From SAR86 cluster bacterium (GTDB taxonomy: Bacteria > Pseudomonadota > Gammaproteobacteria > Magnimaribacterales > Magnimaribacteraceae), in assembly GCA_023703575.1 (NCBI GenBank), contig CP097969.1, positions 186,001 to 250,000 on the forward strand: a DNA stretch of 64,000 nt, given 5' to 3'. The first letter of the stretch is position 1. Each line of letters opens with the position of its first letter. The translations under genes and the position numbers were made by a program. This document shows positions 1 to 9,122 of the stretch, piece after piece. The notes under the pieces are model-generated. The model searched no databases. It was not told the DNA's origin and saw only the letters and a list, made by a program, of their open reading frames with translations.

Positions 1-588
1 TCGGTAGATAGTCAAATAAGACTTAAAGTTAAAGAGGAGTTTGAGGATAAAGGTGTGCATGCAATGTATAAATACTTAGAAAAAATAGATAAAGATTCCT
101 CAATAAAAATTCATCAAAATGATACTCAACGAATTAAAAGAGCAATCGAAGTTTTTTTAGCAACGGGCAAAGAGCTTTCTAAATGGCAGGCTGAAAATAA
201 AAAAGAAACGAATCAAATAATAAGTGAATCTAATTTGATTCAGATTGCCATTAAGCCTCATGATAAAGATTTACATCGAGAAAATATTGCAAAAAGATTT
301 AAAGGAATGATTGATGCTGGATTGATTGAAGAGGTGGAAGGCATTCTTGAACGCAAAGGAATGAGTTCAAATTCTCAATCAATGAAAAGTGTAGGATATC
401 GCCAAGTATGTGAATATTTAAAAGGAGATTACAGTCTTGATGATATGATTGATAAAGGTATTAACTCAACAAGACAACTTGCAAAAAGGCAAATGACTTG
501 GATGAGAAATTGGAAAAATTTAATTTTTGTAGAGAATAACTCTTCTCTCTTTAGTTCGGTAAAGGATTTAATCTTAAAAAATTCATGA
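1..588 (+). CDS. miaA: tRNA dimethylallyltransferase, C-terminal part (cut by window edge)
   Basis: MiaA adds the dimethylallyl group to A37 of tRNAs that read codons starting with U. The frame is open from base 1, so the gene begins outside the window; the P-loop half is missing here. The visible part has the family block HQNDTQRIKRAIEV and the later motif GYRQVCEYL followed by TRQLAKRQMTWMR, which is typical of MiaA C-termini. An in-frame GTG at 55 is internal and not the true start. The stop overlaps the hflX start by four bases (ATGA), so the two genes are probably translationally coupled. No hfq lies between miaA and hflX, unlike in many gammaproteobacteria. Confidence 0.95.
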   Translation, partial: SVDSQIRLKVKEEFEDKGVHAMYKYLEKIDKDSSIKIHQNDTQRIKRAIEVFLATGKELSKWQAENKKETNQIISESNLIQIAIKPHDKDLHRENIAKRFKGMIDAGLIEEVEGILERKGMSSNSQSMKSVGYRQVCEYLKGDYSLDDMIDKGINSTRQLAKRQMTWMRNWKNLIFVENNSSLFSSVKDLILKNS

Positions 589-1883
589 ATTTAGAAAAAA
601 CATCACCACAATCCATACTTGTACACATCGAAAGGTTTTCTTTAAACAAAGATTTACAATTAGAAGCCAAAGAAGAGTTTAAAGAACTGTGTATCTCTTC
701 GGGTGCCAATGTTTGTGCTGAGGTGTCATGTAAGATTGATAGACCTTCTCCTAATTATTTTGTGAAAATAGGCAAGCTTAATGAAATTAAGGAGCTTATA
801 AAAGTAAGCAAATGCAGTTTAGTTATTTTTAATAATGATCTATCTCCTTCTCAAGAAAGAAATTTAGAAAAATATCTTGGAACTCGAGTTTTGGATCGTA
901 CATCATTAATTCTTGATATCTTTGCAACAAGAGCATCAAGCCATGTTGGAAAGCTTCAAGTTGAATTAGCTCAATTAACTCATCTTTCTACAAGACTGGT
1001 TAGAGGATGGAGCCACCTTGAAAGGCAAAAGGGCGGCATAGGGTTAAGGGGTCCAGGTGAAACACAATTAGAAACAGATAGAAGACTCATTGGCCATAGA
1101 ATCAAAAGTTTAAAGAAGAGGTTAAACAAGGCACATAATCAGAAAGAGATAAACCGTTATGCTAGAAGTAAAGGTAAAGAAATGGTTGTTGCACTTGTGG
1201 GGTATACAAATGCGGGTAAAACTACTTTATTTAATCATCTTACTCAAAATAATCTGTATGCTGCAGATAAACCTTTTGCAACCCTAGACTCTGTCACCAG
1301 AAAGAATAGTAAACAAGAGCTGCAACACATTCTGTTCTCAGATACTGTTGGATTTATTTCAAATCTTCCAACACAACTCATTGAATCGTTTAAAGCAACT
1401 TTAGATGATTTAGGTTCAGCAGATCTTCTACTTCATGTTGTTGATATTTCAGATAAGGATCACAGATTTAAAGTGAAAGAAGTAGAGAGAATTTTAAAAG
1501 ATCTGGGCTTATCGGATAAGCTTTTGATTAGAGTGAATAATAAGACTGACAAACTTGATGTATCCTCTCAGGATGAGATATCACAAGAAACTTCCGATCA
1601 GGTTTGGATATCATCTACAGAGCAAAAAGGGTTTGCAAGTCTATACGATGCAATCAACGCCAAGCTTAGAGGTAAGATAACTACCAATTGGGTGAGCTTA
1701 ACAAGTGACTTAGGTTGGTTGAGATCTGAGCTTTATTCATCTGGAAGTGTCCTTGAAGAGAGAATATCTAGTGAAGGTCTGATAGAATTGCATCTTGAAA
1801 ATTTTCAAAATGACCTCATTAAGTTATTAGAAGTCGATGGCTTCGACTTAATCAAAGAAAAACAAACACAGGAAGCAATATAA
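585..1883 (+). CDS. hflX: GTPase HflX
   Basis: HflX is a ribosome-binding GTPase that splits stalled 70S ribosomes, notably under heat stress. The 432-residue length is normal. The N-terminal HflX domain carries the glycine-rich stretch GGIGLRGPGETQLETDRR. The G domain follows, with P-loop GYTNAGKTTLFN near residue 205 and G3 motif DTVGF. ATG at 585 overlaps the miaA stop, and hflK begins directly after its stop codon, so all are likely in one operon. Confidence 0.96.
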   Translation: MNLEKTSPQSILVHIERFSLNKDLQLEAKEEFKELCISSGANVCAEVSCKIDRPSPNYFVKIGKLNEIKELIKVSKCSLVIFNNDLSPSQERNLEKYLGTRVLDRTSLILDIFATRASSHVGKLQVELAQLTHLSTRLVRGWSHLERQKGGIGLRGPGETQLETDRRLIGHRIKSLKKRLNKAHNQKEINRYARSKGKEMVVALVGYTNAGKTTLFNHLTQNNLYAADKPFATLDSVTRKNSKQELQHILFSDTVGFISNLPTQLIESFKATLDDLGSADLLLHVVDISDKDHRFKVKEVERILKDLGLSDKLLIRVNNKTDKLDVSSQDEISQETSDQVWISSTEQKGFASLYDAINAKLRGKITTNWVSLTSDLGWLRSELYSSGSVLEERISSEGLIELHLENFQNDLIKLLEVDGFDLIKEKQTQEAI

Positions 1884-3008
1884 ATGTCGTGGAATGGAAA
1901 TGATAACAAAGATCCTTGGGGAAGGAATGATACTCCTCCGGAGATCGACGAAGTAATTAAAAAAGTAAGACAAAGAATAGAATCTATTTTTGGAGGTGGA
2001 TCTTCTGGTGACTCCTCAGGAGGTGGATTTAGTCTTAAAAGTTTACCTTTAATACTAGGCGTATTAGTCTTGTTATGGGTTGGGGCTGGAATATATCAGG
2101 TCGAGCAGGCTGAAAGATCAGTAGTGCTCAGGCTTGGCAAATTCCAGGAAATTAAAGGGCCCGGCTTAAGATGGAATCCTCCGATTATTGACGCTTGGGA
2201 GATTGTCGACGTAGTCAGGGTTAGACCACATAGACATGACGCTTTAATGCTCACTAAAGATGAAAATATAGTTGATGTGACAGTGTCCATTCAGTACCAA
2301 ATTGCAGATCCACAAAAATACGTTTTAGATATCAGAGATGCTGATGCTAGCTTAGTTCAAGCTACTGAAAGTGCTCTAAGGCATGTCGTAGGTGGCTCAA
2401 TTATGGATGATGTGCTTACAACGGGTCGTGAGCTGATTGCCCAAGAAGTTAAAACCAGGTTACAACGATACTTGAATAAATATAACACTGGTCTGGAAGT
2501 TGTGATTGTAAACATCGAGGATTCTTCTCCTCCAAACCAAGTGCAAGAAGCTTTTGATGATGTTATTAAAGCAAGAGAGGACGAAGTTAGAGCGAGAAAT
2601 GAAGCTGAAACTTACGCTAATGGCTTGGTACCAGAAGCTAGAGGACAAGCACAGAGAATGTTACAAGATGCTGAGGCTTACAAGGAGCAAGTTATATCCG
2701 AGGCCGAAGGTGATGCGACACGTTTTAATCTTCTTCTATCTGAATATCAAAAAGCTCCAGATGTAACTCGTAACCGTCTATATTTGGATTCGATTCAAGG
2801 AGTAATGTCAAATAGTTCAAAGGTCATGATAGACGTAGAAGGTGGAAACAATATACTTTACCTGCCTCTAGATAAGATTGCTGAGTCAGCTAGAGGAGTT
2901 GAGAGCTTAAATATACCAACCACTTCAGGGAATACATCTATAAGTGACTTAACAAATCAGGTTATTGAAGAAATAAGACGAAGAAATAGACAAGAGGAAC
3001 GAAGATAA
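1884..3008 (+). CDS. hflK: FtsH protease modulator HflK
   Basis: HflK is a membrane-anchored SPFH/prohibitin-family protein that forms a large complex with HflC around the FtsH protease. The 374-residue protein has a Gly/Ser-rich cytoplasmic N-terminus, one transmembrane segment at about residues 54-73, a band-7 domain beginning near QAERSVVLRLGKF, and a long helical region rich in Ala and Glu. It starts on the base after the hflX stop. Its stop and the hflC start share one base (TAATG). Confidence 0.95.
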   Translation: MSWNGNDNKDPWGRNDTPPEIDEVIKKVRQRIESIFGGGSSGDSSGGGFSLKSLPLILGVLVLLWVGAGIYQVEQAERSVVLRLGKFQEIKGPGLRWNPPIIDAWEIVDVVRVRPHRHDALMLTKDENIVDVTVSIQYQIADPQKYVLDIRDADASLVQATESALRHVVGGSIMDDVLTTGRELIAQEVKTRLQRYLNKYNTGLEVVIVNIEDSSPPNQVQEAFDDVIKAREDEVRARNEAETYANGLVPEARGQAQRMLQDAEAYKEQVISEAEGDATRFNLLLSEYQKAPDVTRNRLYLDSIQGVMSNSSKVMIDVEGGNNILYLPLDKIAESARGVESLNIPTTSGNTSISDLTNQVIEEIRRRNRQEERR

Positions 3009-3883
3009 TGAAAACATTAAGACTTTTACTTATACCTATATTGGTAGCTTTTATAGCTTTAATCTCGGCCTCAATTTTTGTAGTGAAAGAAACTGAGAGG
3101 GCTGTTAAATTAAGATTTGGAGAAGTCGTAGAAGCAGATGTACCTCCAGGGCTACATTTCAAACTTCCAATCATCAATACAGTTAGAAAATTTGATGCAA
3201 GAATACTTACACTAGATGCTGCACCTCAAAGCTATCTAACATCTGAAAAGAAAGCTTTGACCGTTGATTCATTTGTAAAATGGAGAGTAAGCGATGTAGA
3301 AAAGTATTTTACTACTACAGGTGGTGACGAAGAAAGATTGAGAAGACTTTTAATCCAAAGGGTCGATGCCGGTTTAAGAAATGAATTTGGTACAAGGACA
3401 GTTAATGAAGTTGTTTCTGGAGAAAGAGATGAACTCATGGATAAACTTACACTTCAACTAGATGACATTGCTGTTGAAGAGCTAGGTGTCGAGGTAATAG
3501 ATCTGAGGGTAAAAAAGATAGATCTGCCTCCAGAAGTCAGTGAGTCAGTATATAACCGAATGAGAACTGAGAGAGAAAGGCTTGCTAAAGAACTTAGAGC
3601 TCAAGGTAATGAGGTCGCTGAAAAAATTAGAGCAACAGCTGATAAAGAAAAAACTATCATTCTTGCTGATGCATATAGACAAGCAGAAGAAACAAAAGGT
3701 AACGGAGATGCAACAGCAGCAGCAACATATGCTAATGCTTATTCAAAAGACCCTGAATTCTATGATTTCACGAGGAGTTTAAAAGCATATCAATCAACTT
3801 TTGAAAGCAAGTCAGATATACTTTTAATTAATCCTGACAGTGATTTCTTCAAATATCTAGACAATTCTAAAGCTTCAAATTAG
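3008..3883 (+). CDS. hflC: FtsH protease modulator HflC
   Basis: HflC is the partner of HflK in the membrane complex that limits FtsH access to membrane proteins. The protein has 291 residues, with an N-terminal transmembrane anchor at about residues 4-24, the band-7 entry ETERAVKLRFGEV, and a helical region ending in TYANAYSKDPEFYDFTRSL, a recognisable HflC C-terminal block. The one-base overlap with hflK suggests coupled synthesis of the two subunits. Confidence 0.95.
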   Translation: MKTLRLLLIPILVAFIALISASIFVVKETERAVKLRFGEVVEADVPPGLHFKLPIINTVRKFDARILTLDAAPQSYLTSEKKALTVDSFVKWRVSDVEKYFTTTGGDEERLRRLLIQRVDAGLRNEFGTRTVNEVVSGERDELMDKLTLQLDDIAVEELGVEVIDLRVKKIDLPPEVSESVYNRMRTERERLAKELRAQGNEVAEKIRATADKEKTIILADAYRQAEETKGNGDATAAATYANAYSKDPEFYDFTRSLKAYQSTFESKSDILLINPDSDFFKYLDNSKASN

Positions 3884-3886
3884 TAG

Positions 3887-4855
3887 ATGAGTTCAAAAAT
3901 ACGCTGGAGCTTACCCGATGGCGTAGATGAACTTCTTCCACCTAAAGCAATTGAAGTGGAGATGTTGAGAAGGAAATTAATTGATGAATATATTTCCTCT
4001 GGCTTCGAATTTATTACTCCTCCTTTATTGGAGTTATCTGAATCAATAGGTGGTGAAGCTCATGATGAGATTAAGTCACATGCATTTAGTTTCAAAGATA
4101 GCTTAACTGGCAAAAATTTATCTATAAGGCCAGATATTTCAGAACAAGCCTCTAGGATAGATGCTTATCGAATACAATCCAATGATATTGTAAAACTCTG
4201 TTATGCAGGAGAGGTTGTGAAGAGTAAGGTATCAAAGTCTTTAAGATCAAGAACGACTATACAAGTAGGCGCCGAAATATTTGGAGATTCTTCTAAAGAT
4301 GCTGAATTAGATAGTATAAATTTAATGTTAAAGAGCCTCGAAATTGCAGGTATAAAAAATATAACCCTTAGTATTGGTCATGCTGCATTTACTTCTTCAG
4401 TCCTCGAACCTTTCAAGAAATTAGGTAGAGAAATTTTTGTAGACTTAGAAATAGCGCTTTCTAAAAAATCTAAATCTGACTTAGATAAAATAATCCCAGA
4501 TTCTAATCAAAATAAACAATCTTTAATTTCTCTATGTGATATGTATGGTGGTATTGACATAATCCAGTCCGCAAAAGAAAGTTTTTCTTACTTGGAGTTA
4601 ACTCAAAATTTTATGGATCATCTTGAAGCCTTGGCAGGCAAGCTAATAGAAAATTCGGGAATAACTTTACATGTTGATTTGGGTGAGGTTCAAGGTTTCA
4701 AATATCATAATGGAGTTGTGTTTTCCGCATATGCCGACTCAGCGGGTTATGTGCTTGCGAAAGGTGGAAGATATGATGGCCTAAGAAAACAATCAGATAC
4801 TGATAGACCGGCAGTAGGATTTGATCTAGATTTAGTTTCAGTTTCTAATTTATAG
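3887..4855 (+). CDS. hisZ: ATP phosphoribosyltransferase regulatory subunit HisZ, short form
   Basis: HisZ is a catalytically inactive histidyl-tRNA synthetase paralogue that activates short-form HisG in the first step of histidine synthesis. Visible are the class II synthetase-like N-terminus LPDGVDELLPPKA, a motif-2-like loop with LCYAGEVVKSK, and the late motif GGRYDGL. At 322 residues it stops soon after GFDLDLVSV. From family knowledge, Pseudomonas-type HisZ proteins run about 60-70 residues longer, so the C-terminal small domain appears to be missing. hisG is not in the window. The position between hflC and purA is the usual gammaproteobacterial one. Confidence 0.9.
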   Translation: MSSKIRWSLPDGVDELLPPKAIEVEMLRRKLIDEYISSGFEFITPPLLELSESIGGEAHDEIKSHAFSFKDSLTGKNLSIRPDISEQASRIDAYRIQSNDIVKLCYAGEVVKSKVSKSLRSRTTIQVGAEIFGDSSKDAELDSINLMLKSLEIAGIKNITLSIGHAAFTSSVLEPFKKLGREIFVDLEIALSKKSKSDLDKIIPDSNQNKQSLISLCDMYGGIDIIQSAKESFSYLELTQNFMDHLEALAGKLIENSGITLHVDLGEVQGFKYHNGVVFSAYADSAGYVLAKGGRYDGLRKQSDTDRPAVGFDLDLVSVSNL

Positions 4856-4865
4856 GAATGAAACT

Positions 4866-6143
4866 ATGAATTTAAATATTTCTTTACTTGGTCTTCAGTG
4901 GGGTGACGAAGGAAAAGGTAAGGTAGTGGATTATCTTGCAAATGATCTAGATGCTGCTGTTAGGTATCAGGGCGGCCATAATGCAGGTCACACGTTAATA
5001 GTGAACGGAAAAAAAATTGTTTTTCATTTATTACCTTCAGCAATATGTCACAAAAATATAAAATGCTTTATCGCAAGAGGAGTTGTTGTAAGCCTAGATG
5101 CTTTATTCTCAGAGTTAGCCGAAGCGAATGAAGTTTTAGGAGATATTGAAGACAGACTCATAATAAGTTCAGCTTGCAGTCTTATTCAGCCTTATCATAT
5201 AAAGTTAGATCAGCTTAGAGAGCAGTCTGCCAATTTAACAAAAATAGGAACAACAGGAAGAGGAATAGGAACAACTTATGAAGACAAAGTCGGAAGAAGA
5301 TCAGTGCGAATTTCGGACCTATATGATGAAAGTAAATTAAATGATAAGTTGACGCAAGCTTTGGATTTTTACAATTCAATTTTTGAACATTCATTTGGTA
5401 CCTCTAAAATCGATCTAAATGAATTGGTAGATTTAAATTTGAAACAAGCTGAACAATTGAAGCCTTATATTGGAAATGTGATAGAAGAAATAAGAGAATT
5501 GCAAAAATCTAAAAAGAAAATCCTTTATGAAGGTGCTCAAGGTGCTTTATTAGATGTAAGCTTAGGAACTTATCCTTTTGTCACATCAAGTAACCTAATT
5601 GGGGGTGTTCCAGCTGGCGCAGGAATTAGTCCATCTGATATTGATTATACGATAGGAATTACCAAGGCTTACACTACAAGAGTTGGCGAAGGACCTTTTC
5701 CTACAGAGTTGTTTGATGAGATGGGAACTTACTTAGCTGAAACGGGTGGAGAGGTTGGAGCTACTACTGGAAGACCGAGAAGATGTGGATGGCTAGATGG
5801 TTTCCTTCTAAAGAATATGGTTAAAGTCAGTGGAGTAGACGGACTGTGCTTAACTAAGATCGATGTTTTGGATGGAATAGAAAAAATAAAGATTTGTAAT
5901 GCCTATTCTAGTGATCTTACTGAAGCTGAAATGATAGAAACTATGGATCTAGAGCTTGCTCAGCCTGAATATCTAGAGATGCCAGGCTGGTCTAAACTTA
6001 CAGCAGGACAAACTTCATATGAAGAACTCGATGATAATGCTAAATCTTTTGTTGAGAAAATAGAAGAAATTTCAGGAGTTCCTGTTATTATGATTTCAAC
6101 TGGTCCTAAGCGCGAAGATACAATTATTAGAAAAGATATATAA
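4866..6143 (+). CDS. purA: Adenylosuccinate synthetase
   Basis: PurA converts IMP, GTP and aspartate to adenylosuccinate, the first committed step to AMP. The 425-residue length is typical. The N-terminus has the GTP-binding motif GLQWGDEGKGKVVD. Further family blocks are GGHNAGHT, TTGRGIGTTYEDK, the IMP-site region LYEGAQGALLDVSLGTYPFVT, and TTGRPRRCGWLD. ATG at 4866 has GGA just upstream. It lies 10 bases after hisZ. Confidence 0.97.
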   Translation: MNLNISLLGLQWGDEGKGKVVDYLANDLDAAVRYQGGHNAGHTLIVNGKKIVFHLLPSAICHKNIKCFIARGVVVSLDALFSELAEANEVLGDIEDRLIISSACSLIQPYHIKLDQLREQSANLTKIGTTGRGIGTTYEDKVGRRSVRISDLYDESKLNDKLTQALDFYNSIFEHSFGTSKIDLNELVDLNLKQAEQLKPYIGNVIEEIRELQKSKKKILYEGAQGALLDVSLGTYPFVTSSNLIGGVPAGAGISPSDIDYTIGITKAYTTRVGEGPFPTELFDEMGTYLAETGGEVGATTGRPRRCGWLDGFLLKNMVKVSGVDGLCLTKIDVLDGIEKIKICNAYSSDLTEAEMIETMDLELAQPEYLEMPGWSKLTAGQTSYEELDDNAKSFVEKIEEISGVPVIMISTGPKREDTIIRKDI

Positions 6144-6146
6144 GAA

Positions 6147-6527
6147 ATGCGATACTTTTTTTTAATTATTTTAACCTTTTCACTGTCAATAGAATCTACT
6201 GATTTGGAGTTTAAAGAAGGCGACCTATTTCTTGCAAATAAATTCGAAACCATTGCCTTATTTTTCTATAAGTCAGATGCCACTAGAGTAGACATCGCAA
6301 GAGATTTATCCTTCTCTATTCACGACTTCATGACTTATGGCGCTGTAGATCAGAGAGATATTTATAAGATCAAACGAGGTGAAACTTTTATTCTCATAGA
6401 TAGTTATAGAGACGGTGATATCTTTGAGGTTAATCTGAAAAGTTCGCGTACATCCAGAGAAAAATTTTTCGTTCTTTCTGAAGATTTAAAGAATTCATCC
6501 ATCACTCTGATCACAGAAGAGTCTTAA
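6147..6527 (+). CDS. Small exported hypothetical protein
   Basis: I do not recognise this 126-residue protein. It begins with a short hydrophobic segment (residues 2-15, RYFFLIILTFSLSI) that looks like a signal peptide. The rest is polar with alternating hydrophobic residues, consistent with a small beta-rich domain, for example FILIDSYRDGDIFEVNL. It starts 3 bases after purA and ends 5 bases before the DUF3604 gene, so it is probably in the same transcript. Its location suggests a periplasmic or membrane-associated role; no function can be assigned. Confidence 0.75.
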   Translation: MRYFFLIILTFSLSIESTDLEFKEGDLFLANKFETIALFFYKSDATRVDIARDLSFSIHDFMTYGAVDQRDIYKIKRGETFILIDSYRDGDIFEVNLKSSRTSREKFFVLSEDLKNSSITLITEES

Positions 6528-6532
6528 TTTTC

Positions 6533-8731
6533 ATGAAAAGCTATTTCAAAATAGCCGCTAAGGGTATTTTGCTGATAGTTTCACTTATCTTGGCTCTATA
6601 TTTTGCTGTTTTTTTTGATTTTTTCGGTAAGCCCCAAGATCAGGGCCAAATTGAAGAATTTAATGCCCCATTCTTGAGTCCAATAGATAAAAAATTAAGT
6701 GAAAAAACAATCTTATTTGGCGATTTACATGTTCATACGACCTATTCACTCGATGCTTTTATAGGGAATTTACCTATTCTAGAAGGAGAGGGAACTCATC
6801 CAGCTGCAGATGCATGCAACTATGCAAGGTTTTGTGCAAATCTAGATTTCTTTTCTATAAATGATCATGCTGAATTTTTAACAAGAAGGGAGTGGACAGA
6901 CACAATACAGTCTTTAAGAGACTGCTCAAGAATATCTAATGAGTCAGATGAAAGTTCTATCGTTCCCTTTCTTGGTTGGGAATGGACTCAGACAAGCTTA
7001 GATATAGAGAAACATTATGGACATAAGAACGTAATATTAAAATCTCTTCAAGACAATATCCCTGAAAGGCCTATTGGAGCACCTGATCATAAGTTTTTTA
7101 AGAGCATAGTAGATGCTCCAGCTTATACATTATTCGGAGCCATGCTTTATGACTATAAAAATATTTCTTATTATTTGAACTATAGGCAAAGACAGTTACT
7201 TATAAAAAGCCTTGAATATTGTGATAATTCGACTCATGTAAAAGACCTTCCACTTGACTGTCTTGAGAGAGCAGAAACACCATCTGATTTATATAGAAAA
7301 TTAGATGAGTGGGGGGCAGACTCTTTAGTTATTCCTCATGGGTCTGCTTGGGGAAATACTTCTCCGCCCATGGCAACATGGAAAAATCAATTAAATATCG
7401 CAGACCATAATCCTAGATATCAAAAATTGATAGAAGTTTTTTCAGGTCATGGAAATACAGAAGAATATCGATCTTGGGAAGCTTTCAAGATATTAGATGG
7501 AGAATATGTTTGTCCAGCCCCCACAGAAAACTATGTTCCAGATTGTTTTCAGGCCGGCGAAATAATCAAAGAAAGATGCAGGATTTCAGCTGGAAGTGAA
7601 GAACTATGTAATCAAAGGGCAAAAGAGGCAAGAGATAACTTCACCAAAGCCAATCCTTATGGGCTATTGACCATACCTAATCCAAAGCCAGAAGAGTGGT
7701 TAGACAGTGGTCAATGCATAGATTGTTACTTACCAGCTTTTGACTATAGACCAAAATCATCAGTGCAATATGCATTAGCTTTAAGAAATTTCACTGAAGG
7801 AAAAACTGAACCTTATAGGTTTGGTTTTATTGGGTCTAGTGACAATCACTCTTCAAGACCTGGAACGGGTTATAAGGAAATTGATAGGATTAGAAATACC
7901 GACTCTAAGTATAAGTCCTCGAATCAAGTCATGAGTTTGAATCAACTTTCCCAAGACTATGCCATCCCAAGATCACAAGAAATTAACTTGGAGCAAATGG
8001 TTGATAGGATGAAACCAAGTCAAGGAGAAAGAATAGCCTCATTTCTTTACACAGGCGGATTGATAGCAAGTCATGTATCAGAAAAGAGTAGAGAATCTAT
8101 ATGGAATGCTTTAAATAATAGAGAAGTATATGCAACGAGCGGAGAAAGAATTTTATTATGGTTTGATGTGACTAACCACCCATCCGGAAAGTTAATGCCT
8201 ATGGGCAGTGAGTTTTCTATGCAAGAAAATCCAAAGTTCAAAGTAAGAGTATTAGGTTCTCAAAAACAGGCACCTGGGTGTAGTTCGGAGAATGAGATAA
8301 CTAAAACTTACCTAGATAAGCTTTGTAATGGAGAATGTTTCAATCCTACTGATGAGAGGAATAATATTTCCAGAATAGAAATTATAAGAATAAGACCCCA
8401 AACTTATCCTGACGAACCTATAGAAACTTTAATTGAAGACAGTTGGAGGATTTTTGAATGCAAACCATCTCAGGAAGGTTGCGTAGTAGAGTTTGAAGAT
8501 CCTAATTTTTTGGATGCTAATAGAGAGGTCATCTACTATGTCAGAGCAATTCAAGAACCCTCGCTAGCAATCGGGGCGGCAAATTTAGCTTGTGAATTTG
8601 ATGATGACGGTAAGTGTGTAGAAGTTAAGCTTTGTGGAGATGCAAAAGGGCAGGGAGAAGGTGATTGCTTATCCGAAAACGAAGAGAGAGCTTGGTCATC
8701 TCCTATATTTATTAACTATTCTCAGAATTAG
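6533..8731 (+). CDS. DUF3604 domain protein, membrane-anchored, PHP-like metal motifs
   Basis: This 732-residue protein belongs to the DUF3604 family, whose biochemical role is not established. An N-terminal transmembrane segment (about residues 9-28) should place the body in the periplasm. Motifs resembling PHP-type phosphoesterases are visible: FGDLHVHTTYSLDA (His66 and His68), SINDHAEF (Asp111, His112), and GSSDNHSSRPGTGYK in the second half. These suggest a divalent-metal hydrolase, which is inference. Numerous cysteines fit an exported protein. Its end overlaps the convergent nusB end by 20 bases. Confidence 0.88.
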   Translation: MKSYFKIAAKGILLIVSLILALYFAVFFDFFGKPQDQGQIEEFNAPFLSPIDKKLSEKTILFGDLHVHTTYSLDAFIGNLPILEGEGTHPAADACNYARFCANLDFFSINDHAEFLTRREWTDTIQSLRDCSRISNESDESSIVPFLGWEWTQTSLDIEKHYGHKNVILKSLQDNIPERPIGAPDHKFFKSIVDAPAYTLFGAMLYDYKNISYYLNYRQRQLLIKSLEYCDNSTHVKDLPLDCLERAETPSDLYRKLDEWGADSLVIPHGSAWGNTSPPMATWKNQLNIADHNPRYQKLIEVFSGHGNTEEYRSWEAFKILDGEYVCPAPTENYVPDCFQAGEIIKERCRISAGSEELCNQRAKEARDNFTKANPYGLLTIPNPKPEEWLDSGQCIDCYLPAFDYRPKSSVQYALALRNFTEGKTEPYRFGFIGSSDNHSSRPGTGYKEIDRIRNTDSKYKSSNQVMSLNQLSQDYAIPRSQEINLEQMVDRMKPSQGERIASFLYTGGLIASHVSEKSRESIWNALNNREVYATSGERILLWFDVTNHPSGKLMPMGSEFSMQENPKFKVRVLGSQKQAPGCSSENEITKTYLDKLCNGECFNPTDERNNISRIEIIRIRPQTYPDEPIETLIEDSWRIFECKPSQEGCVVEFEDPNFLDANREVIYYVRAIQEPSLAIGAANLACEFDDDGKCVEVKLCGDAKGQGEGDCLSENEERAWSSPIFINYSQN

Positions 8732-9119
8732 ATTTATACATCTTATCTAATATTGCATTTACATACTTATACCCATCTACAGCGCCATACTTTTTGGTTA
8801 ATCTTATGCTCTCTTTAATAATGATCGGGGCATCTGTATTTGTGTATAACATCTCATAGGCAGCTAATCTCAAAGTATTCCGTTCTATTGGATCAAGGGA
8901 AGAAAGTTTTCTTTCCATAAAGGTTGATAGAGAGGTATCTATCTTCTCTTTAAATTTCATAACACCTTCAAGAAGGTCCTTGTAATGTGGATATTTACTC
9001 TGAAGAGATAAATCTGTTAATAGCTCTTTAATATCTGAGCCAGAGAGTTCAATTTCATACAGACTTTGTATTACTTTATCTCTCGATCTAACGGGCGAGG
9101 TATCTTTTTTGGATTTCAT
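8712..9119 (-). CDS. nusB: Transcription antitermination factor NusB
   Basis: NusB binds boxA RNA with NusE (S10) and supports antitermination in rRNA operons. The protein is 135 residues, all-helical in character, with the family blocks RSRDKVIQSLYEIELSG near the start and LDPIERNTLRLAAYEML plus KYVNAILDKM near the end. It follows ribH by 3 bases in a conserved riboflavin gene string. In many relatives thiL and pgpA come next; here they are about 19 kb away. Confidence 0.94.
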   Translation of the reverse strand: MKSKKDTSPVRSRDKVIQSLYEIELSGSDIKELLTDLSLQSKYPHYKDLLEGVMKFKEKIDTSLSTFMERKLSSLDPIERNTLRLAAYEMLYTNTDAPIIIKESIRLTKKYGAVDGYKYVNAILDKMYKSNSENS

Positions 9120-9122
9120 GAA

